Positions 8,980 to 17,279 of a DNA stretch of 64,000 bases are shown piece after piece. Each line of letters opens with the position of its first letter. The first letter of the stretch is position 1. Location of the stretch: positions 1-64,000 of the forward strand of contig JALDQW010000001.1 of NCBI GenBank assembly GCA_031316255.1, given 5' to 3'. Below the pieces are notes generated by a model. It was not told the origin of the DNA and did not search any database. It saw only the letters and a program-made list of their open reading frames with translations. Source of the stretch: Nitrosomonas sp. (GTDB lineage: Bacteria > Pseudomonadota > Gammaproteobacteria > Burkholderiales > Nitrosomonadaceae). The position numbers and the translations under genes are program-made.

Positions 8980-9534
8980 TTAAATCGCTGACTCCGAATG
9001 GTGATGAATTTCGACATGAACCGGAACCGGACGTAGGATGGTGTCTGGTATAGGGGCCGTTAGCTGTAGTTTCTTCAAAAGCGTGGTTACTTCTTCCTGT
9101 GGTGCATCAGTTTGTATCTCCACGACAATTTTTATTTCTTCAAATCCAGGATTACCAGACTCTATCGCATAAGCCGCTCGGAAATTCACCCGCCCTGAGA
9201 CATGCAACCGGAGTGATTCCACATTGACTCGGGCAGCAGATAATCCGCCGATGTAAGTGGCAGTGAGACAATGGCCAACCGCGGTAAGTAGAAGATCCTG
9301 CGGTGTAACACCCATGCCCTCTCCACCGTAGCGGACCGGTTCATCGCCGATGATCATCTGACTGCCATTTACGCACGTGGTAGTGTGGTAACCGTTATCC
9401 CAAACAATTGTTGCCCGGCAGTAAGGTTTGGCAATGTCATTGCCTCCTCCCATTTTAATTTGATCGTATATGATTTGAGATTGCTCAAGATTAATTCCAT
9501 TGACGATATTTTTGATATTTAAGTCAACCATCAT
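8980..9534 (-). CDS. OsmC-family protein
   Basis: A 184-residue protein with the OsmC/Ohr fold: GGEGMGVTPQDLLLTAVGHC (about residues 90-109) supplies the conserved catalytic Cys in LLTAVGHCLT and the preceding family motif. OsmC proteins reduce organic hydroperoxides with paired Cys; the second Cys typical of Ohr is not evident, so this is closer to the uncharacterised YhfA-like group. The start is at tandem ATG codons preceded by GGAGG. A sigma-70-like promoter lies about 130 bp upstream. Confidence 0.75.
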   Translation of the reverse strand: MMVDLNIKNIVNGINLEQSQIIYDQIKMGGGNDIAKPYCRATIVWDNGYHTTTCVNGSQMIIGDEPVRYGGEGMGVTPQDLLLTAVGHCLTATYIGGLSAARVNVESLRLHVSGRVNFRAAYAIESGNPGFEEIKIVVEIQTDAPQEEVTTLLKKLQLTAPIPDTILRPVPVHVEIHHHSESAI

Positions 9535-9582
9535 CGGACCTCCTTGACAAACAAGTTAAAGAAATAAGCTCCTTGCATTCTT

Positions 9583-9605
9583 ATCGAACATTTTGATCGT
9601 TCGAT
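9583..9605. promoter_or_regulatory. Inverted repeat ATCGAAC-N9-GTTCGAT
   Basis: Perfect 7-bp arms at 9583-9589 and 9599-9605 lie between the promoter and start of the osmC-like gene, so this could be an operator in the leader. No partner site was found elsewhere. Confidence 0.3.
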
Positions 9606-9661
9606 ACTATTTCTGTTGTTCACTTTGAAATAAGTAGACCAATCATTCTCTTTTTTGAAGC

Positions 9662-9690
9662 ATAGTATACTAGAAGTAGTGAATTGACAA
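9662..9690 (-). promoter_or_regulatory. Sigma-70-type promoter for the osmC-like gene
   Basis: On the minus strand TTGTCA (9690-9685) and TACTAT (9667-9662) are separated by 17 bp. They lie 128 bp upstream of the osmC-like start with the ATCGAAC inverted repeat between. Confidence 0.4.
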
Positions 9691-9998
9691 GATTGGATTA
9701 TTAAATTTTGATGATACTGGATCTGCGATATAAGAGGCTGGCAGTCAAGCCGATTCATGCTGCGTCACCGGTCCAACCAAAAGCTGTTGTGACTAATCTT
9801 CTCTCGTCTTAGGATGTTTTTTTGCTCATAGAATGACTTAATTTTTTTGATGGAAAGAGAGCCCATCCCAATGGGTAAATAAATAAAATTAATAATAAGA
9901 ATGTGCGTTGCATTTTCCAATTCCAAACTGGTTGGGTAAGTGCCGCCTTCTTCAAGATCGGGACGATTGCATACAATGAAGGCCGATATCTAAAAATG

Positions 9999-10241
9999 TT
10001 AATGATGTCGACATTCGCACCCAGGTGCGTGTGCATGACTTGTCTGATCAGTTTTTGGTTGCAACGAGCGTACTGCCAGATCACGGCCACGGGTCATGTT
10101 GCCATGCATCGCAGGAGCAGAAAGAATCACTTTTTCTGCCGCGCTCCCACATGCCGGACAATACGGTTTGGGTGCATTGATCGAATGGCGCGCTTCAAAT
10201 TTGCGTTTGCATTGTATACACAAGTAGTCATAAGTTGGCAT
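9999..10241 (-). CDS. FmdB-family zinc-ribbon protein
   Basis: An 80-residue protein starting MPTYDYLCIQCKRKFEARHS, the hallmark of FmdB putative regulatory proteins. Two CxxC knuckles (CIQC and CPAC) form a zinc ribbon in the first 35 residues. The C-terminal tail is His/Cys-rich (HAHAPGCECRHH) and may bind metal. FmdB-type ribbons often accompany amidase and small-molecule hydrolase genes. Here the protein follows the carbonic-anhydrase-like gene by 102 bp, with a strong hairpin between them. Confidence 0.8.
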   Translation of the reverse strand: MPTYDYLCIQCKRKFEARHSINAPKPYCPACGSAAEKVILSAPAMHGNMTRGRDLAVRSLQPKTDQTSHAHAPGCECRHH

Positions 10242-10288
10242 TTGGCATCCTTATTTTTTACATTAATGAGATTTCTCAGAAACGTTAA

Positions 10289-10322
10289 AGTGTGACCACT
10301 TGTTATGCTAAGTGGTCACACT
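10289..10322. terminator. Strong 13-bp hairpin between the carbonic-anhydrase-like and fmdB-like genes
   Basis: AGTGTGACCACTT (10289-10301) and AAGTGGTCACACT (10310-10322) pair perfectly around an 8-nt loop. On the minus strand it follows the carbonic anhydrase stop, so it could terminate or attenuate before fmdB. The T run after it is poor on the minus strand and better on the plus strand. Confidence 0.5.
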
Positions 10323-10343
10323 ATTAAGTTTTTTGTCTTGAAC

Positions 10344-10997
10344 TTAGCTCCAACGAGGTGGCTGTTGGCCTTTGACACCGAATTGCGCTGAAGTAACATC
10401 AGTCCTGGCCCGTTTATCGGCATCTCGCGTTGGGGCTCTCAACCGGCGTGTCTCAACTTCCCAGACCCAACCGCTAATGATTACATCCTTGGGAATGAGA
10501 GGATGATTTTTAAATGCTTCGATGGTTTTCATGCAGGTTTCATCCACGTCGTCCATCATTCCGATCCACTTGGCAAAAGCTCCCTTCTCCAGCTTCTGCT
10601 CTGGCAGCGTAGGATCCAATACGATATTATCCGGATCGATTCCTTTATCTCGGAAAACCTTTTCCAGATCAGTCGCATTTGCAGATAACATGCCGCATTG
10701 AGTATGCTGCACAATGACAATTTCCTTAGTGCCAAAAAAATTACAAGTTAGCATCGCAGAGCGAATTGCATCGTCGGTGACAATTCCTCCGGCATTACGG
10801 AAGCAGTGCGCATCGCCATGACCTGCTGGGGTATCGACATGGATACCGAGCGCTTCATCTATTGGTAAGCGTTCGTCCATGCACGCAAGCACCCACAACT
10901 TCCGGTTATTATGCCCGGCCGGCCCATGACGACGACGTTGTGCCCAGTGATCATATGCAGCTAAGCGTGTATCCAATTCTTCTTTGAGAGTTTTCAA
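10344..10997 (-). CDS. Beta-carbonic-anhydrase-like hydrolase (CA/COS-hydrolase clade)
   Basis: A 217-residue protein with the beta-CA zinc site: Cys39 in ACMDERL, with the Asp41/Arg43 dyad, and His98 and Cys101 in QHTQCGM. The motif FRNAGGIVTDDAIRS (about 66-80) is the family core. The CMDxR spelling places it in the divergent clade that contains mycobacterial Rv1284-type enzymes and the carbonyl sulfide and CS2 hydrolases. It could therefore hydrate CO2 or hydrolyse COS or CS2; sequence alone does not decide. An IS256-type element starts 86 bp upstream and separates it from the sigma-54 promoter at 12519-12534. An fmdB-like gene follows. Confidence 0.75.
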   Translation of the reverse strand: MKTLKEELDTRLAAYDHWAQRRRHGPAGHNNRKLWVLACMDERLPIDEALGIHVDTPAGHGDAHCFRNAGGIVTDDAIRSAMLTCNFFGTKEIVIVQHTQCGMLSANATDLEKVFRDKGIDPDNIVLDPTLPEQKLEKGAFAKWIGMMDDVDETCMKTIEAFKNHPLIPKDVIISGWVWEVETRRLRAPTRDADKRARTDVTSAQFGVKGQQPPRWS

Positions 10998-11082
10998 TTT
11001 TGAGTCTCCTCATTAATAGATTGCAATTTAAATCTTCCTAAAACGATCTAGTTTCACAGTAGAACCTAGAGGGATTTCTAAG

Positions 11083-12461
11083 GAGCTATAGTCAAATCTG
11101 GTGTATGGAGAATCAAGTGGCCTGCTGTTTTTGATCCCCATTTTGTTTAACGCCGTCAACGAATTTTGCACCTTTGATGACATCCGCTAACAATTTATAA
11201 CCCCTCAGCCGGAACCATTTTTTCTGTGCTACTTCCATCAGTTTGAACGCCATCGTTAAAGTTGTCGTCCGACTTCCACAGTTTTTAGTTTTGGCTGTTC
11301 TCAGCCGAACCGTTGCAAAGACAGACTCGACCGGGTTGGTTGTTCTAATGTGTTGCCAGTTTTCTGCAGGGTAATCATAGAAGGCCAGCATGGAGTCTTT
11401 ATCCTTTTCCAGGCACTGCATCGCTTTTGGATATTTCGGGCTGAAACACTCAATACAGTTATCAAATGCTGCATACGCTTTTTCCCGTGTTTCTGCCTGC
11501 CAGATATTGTGCAGTGCTTCCTTAACCTTGGGTTGCATGGCCTTGGGCAGTTTTTCCAGCACATTGGCAGTTTTATGTACCCAGCAACGCTGCTGATCGG
11601 TATCTGGCCAACATTTGGCAACAGCTTTCCAGAATCCCAGTGCACCGTCACCGACAGCCAGTCTGGGCGCTTTTTCAAGGCCACGCTGTTTCAGGTCCAT
11701 TAATACTTCCGTCCAACTCGCTTCAGACTCACGATAACCATCAGACAATGCCAGCAATTCTTTACGCCCCGTTTCATCAGAGCCGATAATCACCAGAAGA
11801 CATAACCGGTCATCCATTCTTACCGTGCTGTAGATGCCATCAGCCCAGACATAAACATACCGCTTGCCACTCAGGTCGCGGCGCGTCCAGTTTTGATAAT
11901 CCTGTTCCCAGTTCTGCTTTAAACGACCAATCGTCGCAGACGACATTCCCGGCGCATCCGGCCCCAGCAGGTGTTTTAGCGTCTCAGTAAAATCTCCCGT
12001 AGAAACACCCCTCAGATATAACCAGGGTAAGAATTCTTCAATGTTTTTAGTACGCTTCAAATAGGGAGGTATCAGACTGCTGTTAAATTTGATGCCGGTG
12101 CCGGAACGGTCTCGTACTTTCGGTACCTTGATTTCAATATCTCCAAGCCCCGTTTGAATGGTACGTTCAGGCAGATAGCCATTTCTGACAACCGCCTTTT
12201 GGCCCTCATCGGTTTTTATACCGCCATATCTCTCAACAAAACTTGCCACCTCTGATTCTATCGCCGCCGCCAACATTTTACGTGCGCCTTCCCGGAGTAC
12301 TTCATGTAACGGATCATTTTGTTCTGGTTTATTCAGCTTAAAAACATTATTATCTGTCATGCGGTGTTTTCCTCTTTTTATTGGTTGATCTGCCGAGATC
12401 TATACCAACAGGTTACACCGCTTTCTCCTCCCTTGTCATACACCAGAAATAATCATAGCTC
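11083..12461 (-). mobile_element. IS256-family insertion sequence, complete
   Basis: Imperfect 25-bp terminal inverted repeats start GAGCTAT and end TCTGGTGTATG on the inside (11083-11107 and the complement of 12437-12461). A perfect 9-bp target duplication, ATTTCTAAG, flanks them (11074-11082 and 12462-12470). The 1379-bp element has one intact transposase gene, so it is probably a recent, active insertion. Confidence 0.93.
11113..12360 (-). CDS. IS256-family (Mutator-like) DDE transposase
   Basis: A 415-residue transposase of normal family length. DDE residues lie in YVWADGIYS (about residue 175), LAVGDGALGFWKA (about 240) and the Glu of RTTNPVESVFATVRLR (about 345). The alpha-helical insertion with DQQRCWVHKTANVLEKLPK (C/H signature) is characteristic of IS256. 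The frame is intact and the start lies 77 bp inside the right end, as expected for cut-and-copy IS256 elements. Confidence 0.93.
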   Translation of the reverse strand: MTDNNVFKLNKPEQNDPLHEVLREGARKMLAAAIESEVASFVERYGGIKTDEGQKAVVRNGYLPERTIQTGLGDIEIKVPKVRDRSGTGIKFNSSLIPPYLKRTKNIEEFLPWLYLRGVSTGDFTETLKHLLGPDAPGMSSATIGRLKQNWEQDYQNWTRRDLSGKRYVYVWADGIYSTVRMDDRLCLLVIIGSDETGRKELLALSDGYRESEASWTEVLMDLKQRGLEKAPRLAVGDGALGFWKAVAKCWPDTDQQRCWVHKTANVLEKLPKAMQPKVKEALHNIWQAETREKAYAAFDNCIECFSPKYPKAMQCLEKDKDSMLAFYDYPAENWQHIRTTNPVESVFATVRLRTAKTKNCGSRTTTLTMAFKLMEVAQKKWFRLRGYKLLADVIKGAKFVDGVKQNGDQKQQAT

Positions 12462-12518
12462 ATTTCTAAGAGTATTTAACCCATGCATCTAGTTATTTTC
12501 AGATGCTATAAAATTACA

Positions 12519-12534
12519 TGCAAATAACGTGCCA
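12519..12534 (-). promoter_or_regulatory. Sigma-54 promoter, perfect -24/-12 consensus
   Basis: The minus strand reads TGGCAC-GTTAT-TTGCA, an exact match to TGGCAC-N5-TTGCA. It points left, towards the carbonic-anhydrase-like gene, and lies between that gene and the divergent sigma-54 activator at 12651. The IS256-type element is inserted about 50 bp downstream of the -12 element, so the promoter now reads into the IS. Confidence 0.8.
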
Positions 12535-12617
12535 CTGAGCTAAAAATAATATTTATTCTTAATTACAATAAGTTAGATTTTATTTGTTGCTCTATTAGTG
12601 AACTTATGCTTCAATTA

Positions 12618-12634
12618 GTGAAGATGAACTTCAC
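12618..12634. promoter_or_regulatory. Candidate enhancer site for the sigma-54 activator
   Basis: GTGAAG-ATGAA-CTTCAC is a perfect 6-bp inverted repeat about 95 bp upstream of the sigma-54 promoter, the usual place for enhancer binding. A related half-site (TTAGTGAACTT) lies just before it. It is also within 35 bp of the activator's own start, so autoregulation is possible. Confidence 0.5.
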
Positions 12635-12650
12635 GCATGATCCATAATCT

Positions 12651-14213
12651 ATGAACAACAATCCTCTTTCTGAGTTAACGCCGATATTTTTTTTGCAAAC
12701 TTTCATTCTTGAACTGATACATGCCAGCGAACAACAGGGACAAAAGCATTGTGAACAGTTGATTGAGCATATAGCCCAAACGGTAGGATGCTTTTTTGAA
12801 GAAACTTATCGAGAAAATACTCATAAAAGTGAACAGTTCGATAATGAGAGCTATACCGAACTGATACTTGGTATCAAAAACAATATCGGTGGGAAATTCT
12901 CACTAGTCTCCAGTGATCAGGACTGTATTACAGTTACCAACTCTCGCTGTCCTTTTGGCGAACAAGTCACCAAGTTTCCTGAATTATGCAGGATGACTTC
13001 CAGCGTATTTGGAGGCATCGCAGCCAGAAACTTTGGTTATGCCAAAGTTGATATCAAAAAAAGTATTGCTCGCCAGGATGGCAGATGTGATGTATGTATT
13101 TACACCAATCCACAGGCAGCAAAAGGGCATGCTGGCATGGAATATACTGATACAACACCAGTCAAGGAAATTAACGATGCAAATGAATTACAGTGCCGAA
13201 TTGAAACTAGTATGCAAAGGCTTTGGCAGAAACAAAATAGGCTAATATCAGAAAAACATCAGCCTCCTGCAATTATCGCAAAATCACCAATGATGCAGGA
13301 AATACTGCAATCAATCGAGGTTATTGCCCCTACCTTGGCAACGGTTCTGATTCAAGGCCAAACAGGTGTAGGTAAAGAGCTGATAGCACGTGCCATTCAT
13401 GCGATGAGCAATCGTTCCCATAAACCATTCATCGCCATTAATTGCGGCGCAATTCCAGAAAGCCTGATTGAAAGTACCTTGTTTGGACATGAAAAAGGCG
13501 CTTTCACAGGAGCCATAGAAGTACACCAAGGCTATTTTGAACGATCTGAAGGCGGTACTTTGTTTTTGGATGAAGTCGATTCGCTGTCGCCAGCAGCACA
13601 AACCAGATTGCTTCGTGTGATCCAGGAAGCAGAGTTGGAGAGGGTTGGCGGCAAGCAAACTTTGGCGGTTGATGTGAGAATCATCTCAGCAACAAATCAG
13701 AATTTGGAAAGTCTTGTTAAGCAGGATATGTTCCGCAATGACCTATACTATCGCATCAATGTAGTGCGTTTAAGTATTCCTCCTTTGGTCGAGCGATCAG
13801 AAGACTTGCCTTATCTTGTGCAATTGATCATTCAGCGATTGAACAAGCGATATAACAAACAGGTTAAATCAGTAAGCCGTGAAGTTATGCAGAAAATCCG
13901 CGCCTATCATTGGCCAGGCAATGTCCGTGAGTTGGAAAACATTCTAGAGCGTAGCATCTTGTTTGTTAGTGGAAAAGAAATGACTGAACTGGATATAGAG
14001 CTTCGAACTGAAACAAAAAGCATTGGTGAATGGAAAGACGAAAAAGAACATGCTCTTACTAAAATTGAAAAATCATTTCTAGAATCAGCTCTGAAGCAAC
14101 ATCACGGAAATATAAAAAGAGTTTCCGAAAATATGGGAATTTCATCACGTGCAATTTACACCAAACTAAAAAAACATAATATTAACTTGGCAGATTTTCG
14201 TCCTCTTGATTGA
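12651..14213 (+). CDS. Sigma-54-dependent transcriptional activator with metanogen_OD-like sensor
   Basis: A 520-residue three-domain bacterial enhancer-binding protein. Residues about 1-165 form a sensor with SRCPFGEQV and LCRMTSSVFGGIAARNFGYA, close to the Cys-containing metanogen_OD/V4R-related domain, then a linker. The AAA+ domain has Walker A GQTGVGKE (about 236), the sigma-54 contact loop GAFTGA (about 283), Walker B GTLFLDEVDS and the arginine-finger region. A Fis-type helix-turn-helix (HGNIKRVSENMGISSRAIYT) closes the protein. A perfect sigma-54 promoter lies divergently 117 bp upstream, so it most likely controlled the carbonic-anhydrase operon. The effector is unknown. Confidence 0.9.
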   Translation: MNNNPLSELTPIFFLQTFILELIHASEQQGQKHCEQLIEHIAQTVGCFFEETYRENTHKSEQFDNESYTELILGIKNNIGGKFSLVSSDQDCITVTNSRCPFGEQVTKFPELCRMTSSVFGGIAARNFGYAKVDIKKSIARQDGRCDVCIYTNPQAAKGHAGMEYTDTTPVKEINDANELQCRIETSMQRLWQKQNRLISEKHQPPAIIAKSPMMQEILQSIEVIAPTLATVLIQGQTGVGKELIARAIHAMSNRSHKPFIAINCGAIPESLIESTLFGHEKGAFTGAIEVHQGYFERSEGGTLFLDEVDSLSPAAQTRLLRVIQEAELERVGGKQTLAVDVRIISATNQNLESLVKQDMFRNDLYYRINVVRLSIPPLVERSEDLPYLVQLIIQRLNKRYNKQVKSVSREVMQKIRAYHWPGNVRELENILERSILFVSGKEMTELDIELRTETKSIGEWKDEKEHALTKIEKSFLESALKQHHGNIKRVSENMGISSRAIYTKLKKHNINLADFRPLD

Positions 14214-15501
14214 GAACCATTACTCACATTTGTATCCCGTCAACACAAACTGGGCAAAATAGTTTGGTTGTCCTGACTGACACGGCCTGACTTAGATTAT
14301 CAAAAGACGAATCGGTAAAAGCGCTGCCTCAATTTGATGTGGATTAAGATCAATACACGCGCCAAACAATACGTGCCCAGATCGATCAACTCCCGCTACT
14401 ACCAATTCGGCTTAACTCATGCACGTAGTAGTTGGCATAGTAATCCATGATCATATTTTCGGTCTCTTTGGTCTTTTGCATGGGATTCTGATTTATATCT
14501 GTCATTCATTACTGAATCTGCGGTATGTTTGTTAATTTGTTTCATAAGTTAATTTTAGATAAGCAGTGATCCTTTCAAGGTCAATCTGAATCGCTCCGGG
14601 TTTGCAGGAGATTCTATTTCTTGGGAGGATAGAGTAATGAGAAACAAGTGAGGTATTCGCCGGAGATTCTGGAATGGGCTTAATCTGACAGTTTGTAGTT
14701 ATCGTACAGTATCGACTTGTTTAATTTAACTGTCCGATACCTCTCAAGCATCTGAATGTTCATCTCTTTAATCGATAGTATTCGCGCCGTGATATGGAAG
14801 CTATTTGGCTCTACAAATTAGAAGAGTGGGGGTTGAAACAGGCTAATCGTAAAATCGACGAGTTGTCGGTTACTTGCATTAAACTGAACCCCTCGACTTT
14901 AAGTCGAGGGGTTCATGGTTTTAATCAATTACTTTATAAAATCAAAACTATGCTCTTAAATCTATGGTCATGTCGACTCGAAGCCGACTGAATACAGTTT
15001 TTGGATAATGATTTAGCGTATGTTCTTCGGACATACCACTTAACTTTGTTTCGTCTAACGAGGGGTTTCAACCATCACCAAAAGAGACACTGAAAAAACA
15101 GCTTGCCACGATAATTGTTAATCAACAGGTTTCAGTTTTAGAGTCAGCTCAAATAAAAAAGTTGGTTAAGAAATTGATTGTGCCAAATTTGTACCAGAGT
15201 AAATATTAAAAAATTGAAAACAGGATTTTTAATCGGTGGACTTAAATGTATCGCTGCGGCCTCGTGGTGTGCCCAGTTGAAAACCGCTAAAAGTCAATTT
15301 TACGTCTTTGGTGTCGAGTCGTTCTTCCGATTCTGTTCAATCCCGGATTTTATATGCTGTTCAAGCATAAGCCATCTTTTTCAATCAAATCATACTCCGC
15401 ATTTCAAAGCTTCCAGGGTTTCTCCAAAATCAGATTGCAGTGAAGTTTTGCTCCATTTGTCACTTTTATAAAATTAATGATAAGAGAATGACACAAAATT
15501 T
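14214..15501. other. Gene-poor stretch with relics
   Basis: No intact gene is supported. The frame at 15012-15209 is open for 65 codons (IPLNFVSSNEGFQPSPKETL...) but has no ATG or RBS and may be the C-terminal scrap of a lost protein. A 64-codon frame at 14794 is not convincing. A strong palindrome lies at 14885-14915. Short phrases such as VRYSPEILEWA at about 14648 recall an IS3 OrfA start but end at once. Confidence 0.5.
14885..14915. repeat. 15-bp perfect hairpin, IS200/IS605-end-like
   Basis: TGAACCCCTCGACTT, one T, and its exact complement form a 15-bp stem. Hairpins with this C-rich/G-rich arm pattern are typical of the ends of IS200/IS605-type elements. No tnpA or tnpB is present nearby, and there is no T run to make it a clear terminator. 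Confidence 0.4.
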
Positions 15502-15702
15502 CTAATAATTCCAGATGCCATCATCACCTTCTTTCAGGCACGATCCATTAGCATCCAATCCGTAGGGACACTCTATTTTTTCACCAGCAATTTTTTTTTC
15601 ATAATTTTCCCTTTCTCTTTCATTAATCGTCACCGAAGGGCGACCACACGCGGTTATCAGCATAACCGACAGAGCAATAGTAATCGCATTAACACGAATC
15701 AT
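15502..15702 (-). CDS. Small lipoprotein
   Basis: From the ATG at 15702 ([19 protein letters not shown]) the first 18 residues are a lipoprotein signal ending in the lipobox LITAC, followed by a 45-residue hydrophilic mature part with one Cys pair ([11 protein letters not shown]). An upstream in-frame ATG adds 8 residues. The mature protein would be anchored to the outer or inner membrane; the function is not recognised. Confidence 0.55.
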   Translation of the reverse strand: MIRVNAITIALSVMLITACGRPSVTINERERENYEKKIAGEKIECPYGLDANGSCLKEGDDGIWNY

Positions 15703-15997
15703 AAAATAACTCCCTATAAGTTTCATAATTACCTTACCGTGGGTATAATTGAATTCTCATGAAGAGATATGCCTTCATAGAAATATTTGCATATGGTGTC
15801 TGCCCGAAAATCAATTATCTGATTGTTCAAGGGGCGGACGGGGGGATACAACGAACGAGGTCTCACGCAAGTATTGAATCTCCTGCAAAAAGGGCGCCTG
15901 ATCAGCGATACATGTGTATGTTCAGTTCAATTGTGTGCCAGTTGGATAAATAGCAGGCTCCGACAAGGCGAACATAAAGTCGAACAACTTGATATTC

Positions 15998-16117
15998 ACA
16001 CTTCCTTTGTTTTTCTTCACGATAATTTCCACAAAATTTTCAGAGTGGAATTATCTACTGCTTCCTATATAGAATAAATACCGTTTTCTAGATAACATTG
16101 ATCCATTAATGGAGCAA
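15998..16117. repeat. Inverted copy A of the lysR/sphA control region
   Basis: The reverse complement of this 120-bp segment matches 17148-17268 at roughly 80-85% over its length, including TGATCCATTAATGGAGCA against TGCTCCATTGATGGAGCA and GGAAGCAGTAGATAATTCCA. The two copies lie in opposite orientation on either side of the lysR gene. Read leftwards from here there is no recognisable structural gene. Confidence 0.75.
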
Positions 16118-16266
16118 TCCCCATGTGGGATTTTTGCATGTTGATTGACAGAATTCAGAATACTCACATATTTCAAGAATGCTCCGCCTTTTCGTCCAAT
16201 TTTGCCTTGCACTGTACCCATTGATTGAATCTAGAACAGGCTCTAAGAGGAAATTTCGGCATTCTG

Positions 16267-17142
16267 TTACACCTTGCCCAGGCGCTCCCGTAAGAACTTA
16301 ATGAAGTGCTGTGTTTTTGCAGGCAGTAACCGGGTTTCCGTAACGGCATAAACGGATACCGGAGTTCCATGCCATTGGGGGAGTACGCGTTGCAATCGTC
16401 CATTGGCGAGATCGTCAGCGACAATTTTTTCCAGCATCATGATGATGCCCATATCAAGAGTTGCCAAGCGGCAAATCATACCGATACTGTTGAGCTTGAA
16501 ACGACTATTAATAGAAATTTTGGTAGTGTTCACTCCATCGTGAAGTGTCCACGTATTGGCTTTCATGATGCTCAGACACTCATGATGCGCCAGATCGGCT
16601 GGCTTGACAGGATCTCCAGAGCGGTCAAGATAACGAGGTGAAGCGTAAAGATACGCAGGAAGCGCCGCTAGTGGGCGCGCGATCAATTGCGAATTTTCTG
16701 GCTCTCCCATGCGGATTGCAACATCGAAAGGCTCACTTACTAGATCGACCCACCGTGACGTAAGATCGAAGTCAAAGACGATACTCGGATAGAGTTTTGC
16801 AAATTCGGTGATCAAAGGTGCCATGTAGGTCACCGCAAAGTCTACAGGCAGCGAAGCGCGTAGCACGCCGCTGGGCTGTGCGAGCATTTCACCAAGTTGT
16901 TCATGCGCGAGTTTGGCTTCATTGACTATACGCTTACAACGCTCATAGTAAATCTGGCCAGCCTCGGTTAACTCAATCTTGCGTGTTGTACGGTGCAAAA
17001 GGCGCAACCCAATTGCCTTTTCCAGCATACTGATTCGCCGCGACAGGGTTGAATTCGGCATTCCGATAATATCTGCAGCACCGCGAAAGCTCTTGGCCTT
17101 AACAACTTCCACAAACAGGGCCATGTCATTCAGAAATTCCAT
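16267..17142 (-). CDS. LysR-family transcriptional regulator
   Basis: A 291-residue LysR protein of normal length. The N-terminal winged helix reads FVEVVKAKSFRGAADIIGMP then NSTLSRRISMLEKAIGLRLL and HRTTRKIELTEAG (residues 9-63). The rest is the periplasmic-binding-like effector domain (PLITEFAKLYPSIVFDFDLT..., RMGEPENSQLIARPL), closest to the CrgA/DsdC-like group. It is transcribed divergently from the SphA-like channel gene with a 137-bp intergenic region that holds a palindrome 7 bp from its start codon. The region downstream of its stop holds an inverted copy of that intergenic region. Confidence 0.9.
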   Translation of the reverse strand: MEFLNDMALFVEVVKAKSFRGAADIIGMPNSTLSRRISMLEKAIGLRLLHRTTRKIELTEAGQIYYERCKRIVNEAKLAHEQLGEMLAQPSGVLRASLPVDFAVTYMAPLITEFAKLYPSIVFDFDLTSRWVDLVSEPFDVAIRMGEPENSQLIARPLAALPAYLYASPRYLDRSGDPVKPADLAHHECLSIMKANTWTLHDGVNTTKISINSRFKLNSIGMICRLATLDMGIIMMLEKIVADDLANGRLQRVLPQWHGTPVSVYAVTETRLLPAKTQHFIKFLRERLGKV

Positions 17143-17147
17143 AGTTA

Positions 17148-17268
17148 ATGCTCCATTGATGGAGCAATGTTATCCGAAAGGGAGTATTTATTCTACATAG
17201 GAAGCAGTAGATAATTCCACTCTGAAATTTATGTGAAAATCATCATGAAGAAAAACAAGGGAAGCATC
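17148..17268. repeat. Inverted copy B of the lysR/sphA control region
   Basis: This is the functional-looking copy, filling nearly the whole lysR-sphA intergenic region. It matches the complement of 15998-16117 with scattered substitutions and small indels. Confidence 0.75.
17149..17166. promoter_or_regulatory. LysR operator candidate
   Basis: TGCTCCATTGATGGAGCA is an 18-bp interrupted palindrome (TGCTCCAT/ATGGAGCA) just upstream of the lysR start. The T-N11-A spacing fits a LysR recognition site. The copy at about 16098-16115 is less symmetrical. Confidence 0.5.
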
Positions 17269-17279
17269 AAAAAGGAAAC

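Noticed and set aside
9531-9758. 75-codon minus-strand frame overlapping the osmC-like start
   Set aside because: It covers the likely promoter and operator of the osmC-like gene and has no RBS or family resemblance.
11301-11703. Overlapping frames on both strands of 117-127 codons
   Set aside because: Shadows of the IS256 transposase.
13311-13658. 115-codon minus-strand frame
   Set aside because: It lies inside the AAA+ domain of the sigma-54 activator, which is clearly the coding strand.
15178-15471. 97-codon plus-strand frame
   Set aside because: Composition is Cys/Ser/Phe-rich without any motif, and no RBS precedes the ATG.
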